Origin: Anthostomella pinea | Lineage: Eukaryota; Ascomycota; Sordariomycetes; Xylariales; Xylariaceae | NCBI GenBank assembly: GCA_963556695.1 | Contig: CAUWAG010000006.1 | Location: 186,001-250,000 of the forward strand | DNA: 64,000 nucleotides | Reading direction: 5' to 3' | The notes under the pieces: generated by a model | The model's input: the letters and a program-made list of their open reading frames with translations, nothing else | The model's database searches: none | Told to the model about the DNA's origin: nothing | Part shown: positions 42,548 through 53,432 of the stretch, piece by piece | How positions within the stretch are numbered: position 1 is the stretch's first letter | Layout: every line of letters begins with the position of its first letter | Translations under genes and position numbers: made by a program

Positions 42548-42949
42548 TCAGCAACGCCCTACCTCCTGCATACGATGCAAAAAAGAAGGGCAACTCACGA
42601 GACGGTAAAAGTCCGAGTACTGGTGCTTCTCGCTCGAACAGCTCAGGACATAAGGCTCCGCGCCATTCCCTTCGCGTATAGTCCGTCCGCACCCACCTTG
42701 TATCGAGCTCATCGTGGTGACCTCGGCTTGGAAGACGGCACAGTTGCCGTTGTCGGCGATGAGCTGCCCGAAGGCATTCAGGCAGCCGATCTTGGCTGGC
42801 TGCCAGTCGTCGGGGCCCCAGCCGGCGTACGGGTCGCTCTCGATCACGTAGACGTGGCCCGGACCGGTCCAGGTTGGGTCGGCGAGTGACTGCGCGGTGA
42901 CGAGGGTGGCGATGCCTAGGAGGGCGGCGGCGAGGGTTCGGAGGAACAT
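42548..42949 (-). CDS. Small secreted cysteine-containing protein, 133 aa (effector-like)
   Basis: The ATG at 42949 starts a clear signal peptide (MFLRTLAAALLGIATLVTAQ). The mature part of about 113 residues has six cysteines, in KIGCLNAF, NGNCAVF, GGCGRT, LSCSS, SCPS and the C-terminal GRC. I do not recognise a named family. The upstream in-frame ATGs (to 43078) lie in the leader between the TATA box and this start and would mask the signal. The last 20 residues are uncertain: a GTGAGT at the RLVSC codons could be a splice donor, which would change the C-terminus. Size, secretion and cysteines resemble plant-interaction effectors, but that role is inference. Confidence 0.65.
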   Translation of the reverse strand: MFLRTLAAALLGIATLVTAQSLADPTWTGPGHVYVIESDPYAGWGPDDWQPAKIGCLNAFGQLIADNGNCAVFQAEVTTMSSIQGGCGRTIREGNGAEPYVLSCSSEKHQYSDFYRLVSCPSFLHRMQEVGRC

Positions 42950-43055
42950 TGTGGGTGGGCTGGTGGTGTGTTGATGTGGATGCTTGGTCTGGTAGTGTGA
43001 GGAAGAGTGTGCGAGATGCTGGTGATCGAGAGAAGTCTTCATGGGGCGTAGAGCC

Positions 43056-43064
43056 CTTTTTATA
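43056..43064 (-). promoter_or_regulatory. TATA box of the small secreted protein gene
   Basis: TATAAAAAG on the minus strand, about 107 bp upstream of the ATG at 42949. It supports that start over the longer frame. Confidence 0.65.
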
Positions 43065-43069
43065 CTATC

Positions 43070-44434
43070 AGAGTGCAAAATGTCTTACTGCACCTCGTAC
43101 GCACTGTGGTTCCAATGAGCAGAGCAAACACGCTCCGTCACTAGACCGTACAACGCCCGCGAGAGCTGCTCCAGACATGCACACTGTACCGTGATGAGCC
43201 GTCAACATTGGACTATGAGTCCTCTGGGTCTCACAAGGGCTATTGGCCTCAGACGTTAGCGGACGAGTCGACGTCCTAGGGTCGAGGGCTAGGCTACAGA
43301 CGACCTTCACATCAGGCTTCTAATATGGCGGTGTCCAGGGTTCCCCCATACCACCATTCACACTGTTGATCATAGACTTTTGTTTGCGGTATCCTTAATC
43401 TCGGCACGAGGTCATGAGTAGCAATATCCATCCTCCTGGCGTTTCGGATCAGGTGTAGAACACCACAATCTCCCTACCTCGAAATCCGTGAATCATTACC
43501 ACGTCCCAAGGTCTCTTACAACTCGCATGCTACTTCAAGGGGTCACATTTCTCTGAATCAACATGCGCTGCGGAAGGCAATCGAGCCCGATACCACTCGT
43601 TTGACATGTTGCACTGCAGTTGAACGTGACTTAGAACCTCGTGTTTGCCTCCTCGTTATTCAACGATCAAACTTTTTTGCCCGTTCAGTAGCCCGGCCCA
43701 GGGTCCATCGTATTCCGAGCAACATACGCGACAACTCGCTGGCACCACTCCTCCACGTATAGTTGGTCGAGTTGAGGTAAAGACGGACTCGTGTGCCTAT
43801 GGTTGCTGATACCATATGGCTTCTCCTCATCACCATTGCTTCCGTCTTCACGGGTACCTTCAGCTATCTTCAGTCTCCGGAACATATACTGAACAGACAC
43901 GGCAGGTATTCCGTGAAAGTTACTGGCAGGCCACCATGTTGGGTCAGCTCAACTGTGTATTTGACGACATGCTCGCTCACACGGAACGCCTCTCCAGTAA
44001 GAGGACAAGACACTCACTCATGGCGACCATTGTGTAAGTTACTAAGCCCACCGCCCAGCAACTACACTGCTGCGTCGCGCATGACTCCGACTGGTGGCGC
44101 TCTGCTTTGAATGGATGTCAACCAGGACACCACCGGGATACTTGTCCTCTCTCCCAATACATGAGTCGACTCCCATCTGATCAACGAAGCCCTCGACCAC
44201 TCCCCGCGGATGAACTGAACATTTGCCACTCGAAGTCAAGCCGCTGGCTTGGAAGCCTTCACTTCTAACAAGTAAGATATGCAGACCACAGCGTTCATAA
44301 ACGTCCACACCCGCTGACACCGAAGAATCGAGATCAGATATCAATCTCCATTATAGCTACATGGCTAGACCTCCCTTGAGCAATACCCGACTAGATAACG
44401 CTTGTACGAAAATCATCTAGGACCTCAAGGCCTA
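43070..44434. other. Gene-free stretch, 1.4 kb
   Basis: No family recognised. A plus-strand frame at 43816-44037 has a protein-like stretch (YTEQTRQVFRESYWQATMLG) that might be a relic, but it is too short to name. Confidence 0.4.
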
Positions 44435-44780
44435 TTACACCTCCCCCTTCGCCACGTCATGACCGCCCGCCAGCCCCAGGCCAGCAAACCTCTCCATCAA
44501 CGCCTCATTCAGACCTCCACCCGAGCCCCTCCCATTTCTCCCAATTACACACGCCCGGGCCCTTCTCCGACACCGTCGCCCGCGTCCGCAACCTGAAGCG
44601 GGAACTTTAGCTGGGTAGCAGACCTGTCCCGTCCGTCTAGTCACCTCATCCCTAGAAAGAGAACACGGATCCAAAGCAGAAAACGAAGCCCGCCGCGGCA
44701 GGCCCGATTGCTGTCGCAGGAAACGACGTCCTCTGCCATTACGCGTGTACCCCGACATGCCCCTGGAATTATAACAACTA

Positions 44781-47196
44781 ACGGCGGGGGCATGCAGATG
44801 GGACAGCCCCCCAGACGGGACAGTTCCCCCACCAAAAAACAACATTTGCACCCACCCACATCTCTATCGGGATTGAAGCTGTAGATATCATAAATATATC
44901 GTCTGAATTGTCTTTTCTTGGTGTTTCTTCCAATGTGGAATTTATTAGGTGTCCTACAGCGGGATGTCCCGTGGCAGGGGTCGGAAGTTAGCACGTCCGG
45001 CCCTAATCTGAGGGGTAATGGGACCCGTGCCCCCTATCCCCTCTAACCAGGCAGAAGTTCTGCGGTTCTTTTTTTCTTTTTTTCTGTAAGCATTATAAAC
45101 TTCAGTACGTCGAAATGGCGCCTTTATATACCAAAAAAGACCTTATTGAGGCGATAGCCGCTGTGAACGGTGACGATCTGTCCCTCTGAAAGGCTGCCCA
45201 GCGCTATAGAATACCAAAAACCACCCTTTCTCACAAAGTCAAAGACTCTATGATACCTATAACTTACACTCAGCGTGAAGGACATGCTCACGGATAGAAA
45301 ATAAGCCCTGCTCAAGAAAAGAAGGTAATTTCATGGATTCTGTACCAAGAAAAGGCCGGCCATGCCCCTACTCACGCCAATATTAGGTTCATCATCCAGA
45401 AGATCCTATAATTCCAGGGAAAACCGCCTTATCTTAGGGGCTATTACATGCGAAATTCCATCTGCCGGAACCCAGAGATAAAGACCAAAATAGGCAGAAA
45501 ATTTGACTACAAACGTATCAATGCTGCCATTCCCGATAACATCCATGACTATCATGACCGCTACACAGATTTCGACTTTATCAAGCCTGAGAACCGCGCA
45601 AATATCAATAAGTACGGCATCATGCAGGGCCGGTAGTACATATGTCCAATCCAAGTGTTTTTCAGACGGCTAATCAGGGGGTTATAGGTCTGATGGCCTT
45701 ATAATAGGCAGTTCTGGCTCAAAAGGGGCCAACGTCAAGTCCAACGATGACCGCACGTGGACTACCGTGGTAGAATCGGTCACTATCACTGGGAAAAAGC
45801 TCCAGCCGCTGGTTATCTTCAAGGCGAAGTCGATACAGACGCAGTGATTCAAAGAGCAGCTTGTTCTCAAGCATCCCGGGGTGGCAGACTGGATAGTGAT
45901 TTACTCTGCCAATGGCTGGTCCTTGAACGCGATCGCGCTCAAATGGCTTGAAAAGGTTATTTTTTCTTATTTTTTAACGTTAATTACATGCTAAATAACC
46001 CCCTAAATCTATCTGCCAGATACTGACCTTAAAAACCCGGATGAGTTCCGCCTGTTGGTGCTCGACGGCTATGGCAGCCACTGCTCAGATGATTTTATGT
46101 ATCTGTGCTATAAAAATAATGTTTATTTGAGCTTTTTTCCTGCCTATACGGTAGGTTATATCCTTGATTAGTAGTTATTCCGCTAATAGGGGTAGTCTCA
46201 CATCTTCCAGCCCCTGGATCTGACCGTTTTTTCTGTGGTGAAGGCCGCCTATTGCCGCCTCATTAACCAGCTCGGTCAGTTGAACGATTCGGCCCCTATT
46301 GGCAAGATTAAGTTCCTTTCTTGCCTGGCGAAAGCCCGTGACGAAGCTACTCCTGCTATCGTGCGTTCGAGATGGCGTGCTGCTAGCCTTTGGCCCGTAA
46401 ATAGGAACAAGATACTGGCAAACGAGCATGTGGTAAAGGCAGCAGAGATACAAGCAACAGCTGCTGCTATAATGAACCCTGAAATCACCCTCGATGCCCT
46501 GGAAGCCCCTACATCAGGACAGGATGTAGCCCTGATGTTATCAACAGTCGCGGAGACCCCTGAGCAACGAGCAGCAATACGCGCGGTCGCGAAGTCATAC
46601 GATGAGATAGTGGTTGAGTTAGCCACCCTGAAGCTGCAAAACAAGGCAAAAGACGACAAGATCGAGCGTCTACAGCCTAAAAAGCGCCGTAAGGCCCCCA
46701 AGAAAGAGCCTAATTAATAGCTATAGAGGATAGGAGACGTTATTCAGGAGCAGATCAAGCATACGGAGGCCGCACGAGTGCTGATTGACCAGCCGGCGGA
46801 GAGACAACGACTTTTGCGCGAAGTGCAGAACCTGGAGACCGAAGAATCAAAGGAATCGCCCTCTGAGGACTCCCTCTCCTTTGATTCAACAGATTTAGAA
46901 GATCTAAACGAAGGGGTGGTTGTTGACGAAGAGGGCGAGGGGGTGTCTGACGAGCCGGATGATGAAGAGGAGGAGCCCATTGTGATGCGATCTCGGCGCC
47001 GAGAAATCTGCCAATCCGCGCGCTACCGCTAAAAGCACTAATATTGCTAAAAATACCAAGAAAAGGCGATTCTTTTGATATATATACATTATCTATAGCC
47101 TCAATACCAATGGGGTTATATGTGGGTGCAAATGTTGTGTTTTGGTGGGGGAACTGTCCCATCTGGGGGGCTGTCCCATCTGCATGCCCCCGCCGT
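44781..47196 (+). mobile_element. Fot/pogo-type DNA transposon, 2,416 bp, degenerate
   Basis: Inverted ends ACGGCGGGGGCATGCAGATG...GGGACAGTTCCCCCACCAAAA, flanked by TA at 44779-44780 and 47197-47198. The repeats extend inward past 100 bp with increasing differences. The transposase relic is on the plus strand. It is related to, but not the same as, the pogo element at 1.7-3.9 kb. Confidence 0.9.
45115..47032 (+). pseudogene. pogo-family transposase (heavily broken)
   Basis: The ATG at 45115 opens MAPLYTKKDLIEAIAAVNG, an N-terminal helix-turn-helix as in pogo transposases. This is followed by RNPEIKTKIGRKFDY, then ENRANINKYGIMQG in the place of the first acidic motif, where the NVDE aspartate is now asparagine. 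Many TAG/TGA/TAA codons follow. The last clear part (46235-46717, open for 160 codons) carries the helical C-terminus ending ERLQPKKRRKAPKKEPN, and an acidic tail lies in another frame to 47032. The C-terminal match to the 1.7-3.9 kb element shows common ancestry. No active enzyme is possible. Confidence 0.85.
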
Positions 47197-47581
47197 TACC
47201 CACGCTGCGCCTTCGGTAGACGGGATTCCGGCGGCCTACTCGGAACTGCCGCGGCTGACGCGACGGCGCTGGGGTCGGCGCCATGGTCTGAAGTCGGGGC
47301 AGTGGCAGAGGCAGGGACAGAGGCTGCTGCGCTTCTAAGGCCGCGTCCTCGGACGCAACAGCGGTAGACACCTCTGGCTCGGAGAAGCTGCGCGGCCTTG
47401 GGAGGCTGGCGGAGGGCAGGGAGAGGGGCTCTAGCCATCGACTGTTCGAGCCTTCGGCGCGACTGGAGTTGTGCGCCTGGGTATGGGCGTTCATGCCGGG
47501 GACTCGATCGGGTGCTGCTGTTATACTGGTTGGTAGAGATGGCTTGAATAGGGGATTGTGGATTGACCCCATTGCGAGCAC

Positions 47582-48746
47582 GAAGTATCTGAGGTTGATT
47601 TGATATGGGAAGTCTGGGGATATTGGAGTAGTACCGGTAAGCAGAGATACAAGATGTGCGCAGTTAAAGGCAGGATTTTAATTTGCCACAGAACCTTGTG
47701 ACTCGAAACTCGACACTGGTCGAAAGATATGAAGGAATACATGGTACCGCTGGGATAATGGCTTAGTCCGCTTCAAAGGTCGGAGGTACGACAAATAATG
47801 CTTTGTCGTGAAGCGGCGCAAGGCCAACTTGGATTTGTCATGCACGGAGAGCCTACGAGCCATCGTACTTATTTCTTTGTTGCGTTCTCTCGGGCTGGCA
47901 ATGTCTTGGTGGCACTCGTGGGTGACTGGGGCTGGACATCACAACCGTTTCTGCGGATTGTCATCGACGGGGTCATGCAAAAGAGTGAGGACTTCCAGAG
48001 TCCGCAAATCCTTCAAAACCAACACGTTCGGGTCTAATATGGCATCGCCCGAGACTTGAGTGAACTGGTGTCTGTTTGCTTGTGGCCAGAGAGCATTACC
48101 GGAGGTCTTGTCACCATTCGATCAAGGTCACAACCATTAGAAGAGATGTGGCTCCTTGCATTCAGAGCGGCATCTTATTAGGATCAAGCTAGTTTTCATC
48201 TTCCCAGCCAATTGTCTAGAGAGCCATGACACCAATCCTGAACTCCCCTGAAATGCGCCCAAATTTGACCCTGCCTGCGCCACGACCATGGTCTCTCCTC
48301 GAACCCTTGGCAGCCTTCCCAAGTCCACAGGGATCAAACCAGTAGCCAGATAGCAGGTATCGTCGCCAAAGCCATCCAACTGGATAACAAGCAAAGAAGA
48401 AGGGTAACTGCCGTGAGAGAAGCAACGTCGAAGCGATCATTCCGGTCGTTGACTCTTGCGAAGATCCGGTCACGCCAGGGACTCTGCAAATGAATGCCCT
48501 CCACCATTTTCCCTAGGCATAAACCAGGTCCTGACGGCGTAGAAGAAAGCCTCGAGTGTGTGGAGCATCATATCGACAAGACACTCTCGCTCCGTGATGG
48601 TGGCCTGGATCTCGAAGCCACTGTCAAAGGCGGGGGAATGCCGGTGTAGATAGACCCAGGTCGCTGGGAAAGCCAGGTGCACTCTCATCATCGTCCCGAA
48701 TCTTGACAAATGCCAGGGAAAAGTGTCTCCAATGAGGAGTCACCCC
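47582..48746. other. Intergenic region, 1.2 kb, with a possible downstream exon
   Basis: The frame 48709-48470 on the minus strand is open and protein-like (TMMRVHLAFPATWVYLHRHS). A GTAAGG at the stop of the RNase H-like gene and a CAAG about 48 nt on would splice into it in phase, so it could be that gene's last exon; the branch site is poor. Otherwise nothing is recognised. Confidence 0.4.
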
Positions 48747-50561
48747 TTACATCTCTGACGTGGGATCTGCCAGTTTACGAGCCTCCTGGTTCATTTTGCC
48801 CGGAATGTGATACCAGTTGACCGCCACGCGAACGTCGTTGCTCACGCCTGCTGCCATGCGGTCCAGCTCGTTCTGTACGTCGGCAATGATGTCGCTGCTG
48901 CGGACAGCCTCGCCTTTCTTGGTCCCCTTCTTGGTCTTTCGGTCGCGGCGACGGTATTCCTTCCTTTCCGTATCGTACTTCCACTGCGCGATATGGTTGC
49001 AAAAGAGGTCGATTAGCTCCTTGGAATGGGTTGCTATGATCAGACGAAAATCGTTATTGTTGTAGTTGCGGCTGACGAGTGAATTCGCTTCCGGCGTGTG
49101 AGATGTACAGATCGAGTCTTCCTCAGAGCCTTGATTGGCCTGAGCCGGCGGCTGTCCAGGCTCGACAGTGTCGAAAGGTCTCTCAACATGATAAGCCTTT
49201 GGAACCTGGTTGGCGGGAGTGGCCTCAACACGCGCTCGGTCGTATTCAGGGGTGGGAGGCGCCGCGAACAATCCATCGGCGCTTTGGTGTCTGTCGTTGG
49301 ATTCCTTGTTGGCTTTCTTGGATCTGCCGTTCTTCTTGTTCTTGGGCTTGGACCTGCTACCGTGCTTGGGACTTGGCTTCTTGCCGTTAACCAGGCTCTC
49401 TCCGGCGTCTTCCTTCTTGCCGTTGATCAGGCTCTTCTCCGCGTCTTCACAAGCTGCCTTGCGATCCGGGATGATCTCGTTCTTTACGATCGTCAAAACA
49501 TGTCGTGCAGCATGTATCTCGGCGCAGCGTCTGGTGTTTGAGTCCCCAATCAGATACATGGGCTGAGAGTGGTTATACTTTGAGTCTTTGCCGAAGTACA
49601 TACCCAGTCGTGCGATGCCACTGCCTTGTTCGTTGTGCTCAACTCCTTTCTCTCCGTCGATGTAGACAATGATGGACCTCTGCTCAAGGAGGCGCGGGCT
49701 GGCTTCGGCCACACTGAGGGTATCGTGTGCGGGATGGCATTGGGCATGCTCATCAAGGGTACCGGTCAGCCAAGTCAGTTGGCAATGCTCGCAGTAGTTC
49801 AACCTAATCTTGTCGGGGGCCAGCGGGGTGGGAGCCTTGAATTTGATATAACGGAACTTGTCGGCCTCGTCCCAGACCTTCACCCCCTGGACTTGCTCGT
49901 CCCACTGAGGGATGAATCGGGGATCCCACTTGAAAGTGCACGAAATGGACATCAGTTCGTCAAACTCGGTCGCACGAGTGAGGGACTCGAGGCGGCTGTC
50001 GTCGATATCTCGGTGGGACCAGGAGAAGGGAACCGCATCGGTGGTATCGGTGGTTACGAATATTTGCTCGCCTTCCTCAGCTTCGAGGCTTGTGATGATT
50101 GCTTCAGTCTCGTGGTTGGTCGAGTTTCCATTGACCTCGGGGGCCTCGTGGGTGGCCTGCACCTGGTATTGGCTACATTTTTTGCAGCCGAATTCACACT
50201 CTGGGCAGATGGGACGATTGTGTGCCTTGCATTCTCGTTGCTTGAACACGGAGTCGATGAGGTTTTCCATGTGAAGGTCGCGGCGGGAGCTGGCACTGTC
50301 ATTCGCCAGCCGCGCCAGGGGCGGCGGCGAAGACGGGGTGATAAACCACACGCTCATGGTGGAATATGGCAAGTGGGCGGGCGAGAGTCGTGAAACGAGG
50401 TGGTGCATTTGGCTGTCAAGTTTGAACCTGCAAACAGGTGGTGGTGATAGGCGATGCACCGAAAGGAAGGAATTGACGAAGGAACCTCGCCGTTGCAAGA
50501 ATTGAAGAAATTGATGAAGAAATCCCGCCGTTGCAAGAATTTGAAGCAATCGACGAAGCAA
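48747..50561 (-). CDS. RNase H-fold protein with an altered active site, 604 aa
   Basis: Single open frame. After a probably poorly conserved N-terminus comes a small cysteine cluster (CKAHNRPICPECEFGCKKC, residues about 111-129), as in zinc-binding segments. An RNase H-like fold follows from about residue 295: RSIIVYIDGEKG (aspartate D302), RRCAEIHAARHVL (glutamate E348), a lysine-rich insertion of about 130 residues (375-495), then DFRLIIATHSKELID and a final HIPGKMNQEARKLAD (D599). In active RNase HI the third motif carries aspartate; here the equivalent position is histidine (ATHS), so catalysis is doubtful. It may bind nucleic acid or nucleoprotein. The start is uncertain among M1, M69 and M98. 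Confidence 0.7.
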   Translation of the reverse strand: MLRRLLQILATAGFLHQFLQFLQRRGSFVNSFLSVHRLSPPPVCRFKLDSQMHHLVSRLSPAHLPYSTMSVWFITPSSPPPLARLANDSASSRRDLHMENLIDSVFKQRECKAHNRPICPECEFGCKKCSQYQVQATHEAPEVNGNSTNHETEAIITSLEAEEGEQIFVTTDTTDAVPFSWSHRDIDDSRLESLTRATEFDELMSISCTFKWDPRFIPQWDEQVQGVKVWDEADKFRYIKFKAPTPLAPDKIRLNYCEHCQLTWLTGTLDEHAQCHPAHDTLSVAEASPRLLEQRSIIVYIDGEKGVEHNEQGSGIARLGMYFGKDSKYNHSQPMYLIGDSNTRRCAEIHAARHVLTIVKNEIIPDRKAACEDAEKSLINGKKEDAGESLVNGKKPSPKHGSRSKPKNKKNGRSKKANKESNDRHQSADGLFAAPPTPEYDRARVEATPANQVPKAYHVERPFDTVEPGQPPAQANQGSEEDSICTSHTPEANSLVSRNYNNNDFRLIIATHSKELIDLFCNHIAQWKYDTERKEYRRRDRKTKKGTKKGEAVRSSDIIADVQNELDRMAAGVSNDVRVAVNWYHIPGKMNQEARKLADPTSEM

Positions 50562-50695
50562 GGTCGCCGTGCAAGGAAGATGTTGTTGAAATAGAAGTGG
50601 AAGAATATTTTGAGTGCGGCGGCGTGCAGAGGGGAGGTCCGCAGAAGGTACGGGAAGAACGCGCTAGACAAAGATGAGATACATGTACTCAGGCC

Positions 50696-50703
50696 CCTAT
50701 ATA
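50696..50703 (-). promoter_or_regulatory. TATA box of the RNase H-like gene
   Basis: TATATAGG on the minus strand, about 135 bp upstream of the first ATG at 50561. Confidence 0.5.
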
Positions 50704-51029
50704 TGCGCAAAATCTGCAAGCAAACAACCAATTCAGACCCTGCAAACGTAGAGGACAAACGGCTCCAAGATGGGATATGCACATTCTAGGTGCTCAGGGG
50801 CTCCGCCAACCTGTCCGTGGTGCATTGTAGCCCTTCATGCAACGAGCTTGAACGTCCAACTTACCAGAAGACCACATAGGCCTTTACTTAGATGTAGGTA
50901 GATATATAAGATCCGTCGTACTGGGGGGAGTACTCGGATAGCCGTCTAGGAGTTGTATCACCAGCCGGCCCCTGAGATAGTTGTACAGTTCAGGTCAGAC
51001 CATGCCCCCCAGAGCAGACTTGCCATGTA

Positions 51030-51242
51030 CACTCAGCCCTCATAAGTCTCCGTACGCGCATGTTGGCACGATTCCAGACCACCAGTAGGAAAGTTAGAAA
51101 TACTGGGATAAGCGCCTTGGAATAAGCGTTAAGCATGATAAATAAAGATCAAACTGCTTATTCCGGTGTGTTTATTCCGATTTTATAAATATACCGTTGC
51201 TTGCTAGAAGGGTCGTGTACGGAGACTTATGAGAGTTCAGTG
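51030..51242. mobile_element. Tc1/mariner-type MITE, 213 bp
   Basis: TA at 51028-51029 and 51243-51244 flanks inverted ends CACTCAGCCCTCATAAGTC (continuing TCCGTACG) and CACTGAACTCTCATAAGTC (continuing TCCGTACA). No coding frame. The ends match those of the Tc1/mariner element at 58250-59804. Confidence 0.88.
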
Positions 51243-51376
51243 TAAAACACCTCGGCCAAGGCTTCCAAGAGGTGGGCTGGACCCGGCCATAATTAGCTAT
51301 CTCGTGAGTGTGGCTGAAGTGAGCTGGCATAGACTTCGTTGATATACCTAGGTAGGCAGCCAAGCCGTTTTCTACC

Positions 51377-52599
51377 CTATGGAACCATTTGCGATTTCTT
51401 GTTTCGGAGATTTTTCTTGGGATCCTGCATGTTGGCATGAGCTTGGGGTTCATCGTCGGTGTCGTCATCCCCTTGTTCGACCTTGACCGCGTCGCTCGTT
51501 TCGTCGCTGTCCCTTCCATCTTCACTCCCCTTTTCCGTACCAGCGCCCTCCCTTCCTCTGAGGACCTCTCGCATGATCTTCTTGCCTTCATCCATTTCAC
51601 CGTTCATGGCTCCACAGCCCATGCACTTCCAAGTTCCGAGCTCGGAGAGGCTCTTGATGCCAGGAGGAGCTTGTCCGTTGACGAGTCTGCATTTCTCGCA
51701 TATCAGGACGACGCGGTTCTTGGGCGCCGTCTCGTCTTCACCGAGCATCAGATCCATAATTCGATCATACCAGCGTGGTGGGCCTGGATTCATGTCGTAT
51801 TGACCCATAGGTAGAGGACCAGCATTTGGCGCGAATTCCTCGGTGGGGTGGTGTGGCGATGGGGCCTGAGGAGGTGGCATCGGATATGGGGCTTGTCGAC
51901 TTTGCGGTGTGCCCGGGGCTGAAGGGGGTCTCTGGATATTCGCGGTTGGCGGAGGAGGAAGATTTGTTCGACCAGTACTCTGACGCCCTTTCTTGCCAGG
52001 GCCTTTCTTCTGTTGAATTTGGCCCTCTTCGCCGGCGTCGCCTCCCTTCTTAGTCTTCCCGCGTTTCTCGCCCGATCCCCCGTACTTCTCCAACAGCTCG
52101 AGAGTCGAGTCATATCTGGTGGCATCTTTCAGTTTCTGGATGGTCTTGGCCCGCTCAGCTTGCTGGTCTTTCAAGCGAGACTCGAGGGTATCGACACGGA
52201 AGCTGAAATAGGCGTTCGTTGCAGTTCTTATGAGGTAGATGACCACGGGGCCGCCGGCCATTCCAGTCCACTCCCATGGTCCCAGATTTTTCCATCCCAC
52301 AACCAGAGTCAAGACGATAGCGTAGACGAGATAGGCAAAAGCAAGGTAGAGAGTCCAGAGGACTTTGACGCGGCGGGAGTTGGAGCGGAGGCGGTCGAGC
52401 TGCGACTGATTCGCAGTGATCTTGGTAGAAAGAGTCGACAGAGTCTTCTCGAAGGAGGCCGGGGAAGAAGAGTCCTTGCCCTAAGTGGCACGGCGAGTCT
52501 CGTAAGCATTACCAAGAGCAAGATAGGTTCCAAAGCAGAGTCTGAATCTGGCTTCAGAGTTAAGTGGTGACATACCTTCCAGGGCCAGAAAGAAACCAT
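51377..52599 (-). CDS. LNP1: Lunapark-family ER junction protein, 375 aa, two exons
   Basis: Exon 1 is 52599-52576 (MVSFWPWK) and exon 2 52480-51377; the 95-nt intron 52575-52481 (GTATGT...TTAG) is in phase. After a coiled coil (about 17-45) come two membrane helices (about 49-70 and 80-98), then a second coiled coil (SRLKDQQAERAKTIQKLKD) and a proline-rich linker. A C-terminal zinc ribbon with CEKC (about 269-272) and CMGC (294-297) is the Lunapark signature. Lunapark sits at three-way junctions of the tubular ER and stabilises the network; both ends face the cytosol. The tail is acidic and lysine-rich. The divergent neighbour is a golgin; only their proximity suggests shared regulation. Confidence 0.93.
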
Positions 52600-53432
52600 G
52601 GTGCCAATAAGAGAAAAGCTACAAGGGCATGCCCATTGTGTGTGTAACAGAAAGGTCTGGGGAGAGGTGAAGTGTCCAATGAGGTAAATCAAGTATGAAC
52701 CCGGTGGAAGAGAAAGCAGGGAGGTTTCGAGAGTATTCAGGTAAAGAATCAGAAGGGTGAGGACGGCTCTGTAGAGCACACGGTGTTCGAGGTAGTGACG
52801 GTGTTCAGCAATAAGGCATTGTGCATAGCAGAGCTGGAGCTGCTGAAAGCCACCAAATGGATCGTTGCACGATGATGACGATGCATGTGACCAAGAAACG
52901 CACGAGTGAAAAGACGAATTCACATCTCAGCCACGGGCCAGGCCACTTCGCGCTCTCCAGCCTGGCAGCCCGGGGAGGGGGCCCCTGTAGAAGTACCTGT
53001 GCGCAGGTGTGGTCCGTGGGAGTTTGGGGCTGCATGGCGCCAAGGCCCGCCTAACTCCAAGCCCTGGCCCCTTGAAAATAGTTGCGCGGCAGCCTCCCTA
53101 GCGCTCCTCCAGCTGGGAGGCCCTGTGAAGGAGCCAGGCTGGCAGCAACGTTGTCAAATGTCAAACCCACTTCAACACCCAGTGGACGCCCTTACGAGCA
53201 TGCTCTGCATACCTATGAAATAATAGCATTTCCTTCCCTAATTGTCGCTTTGCCTTACCATACATCACACGCTCCTTTACGTCTTATTCGTGTCTTCTCC
53301 CTGTACCTCCGAGCAAGTTGTTCGGTTGTTGCTAGGTCCAAGTGTGCCCATTAGTAGGTATTGCTTCGAACGCGCATGGCCTGGAGCCGAGTCGCATCCA
53401 TTGTGGCTGGAATGTGACGATCCTGAGCCACC
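52600..53432. other. Divergent promoter region of the Lunapark and Imh1-like genes
   Basis: About 830 bp between two head-to-head genes. No coding frame and no repeat recognised. Confidence 0.6.

Larger units (their letters stand above)
44435..47581 (-). pseudogene. Open frame interrupted by a pogo transposon (hypothetical protein)
   Basis: Minus-strand frame 47581-47197 encodes a disordered S/P/R-rich stretch (MLAMGSIHNPLFKPSLPT... VYRRRSVG). After removal of the pogo element 44781-47196 and one TA copy the frame continues without a stop (VGSCYNSRGMSGYTRNGRG) to 44435, about 240 codons in all. No domain is recognised. Unbroken continuity across a transposon suggests a real gene was hit, but low-complexity open frames can also arise by chance in GC-rich DNA. 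Confidence 0.35.

Noticed and set aside
43816..44037. Protein-like stretch YTEQTRQVFRESYWQATMLG
   Set aside because: Too short to assign and flanked by stops; left as a possible relic only.
47197..47581. Minus-strand S/P-rich frame as an independent gene
   Set aside because: It is truncated by the pogo element and is better described as half of a split frame.
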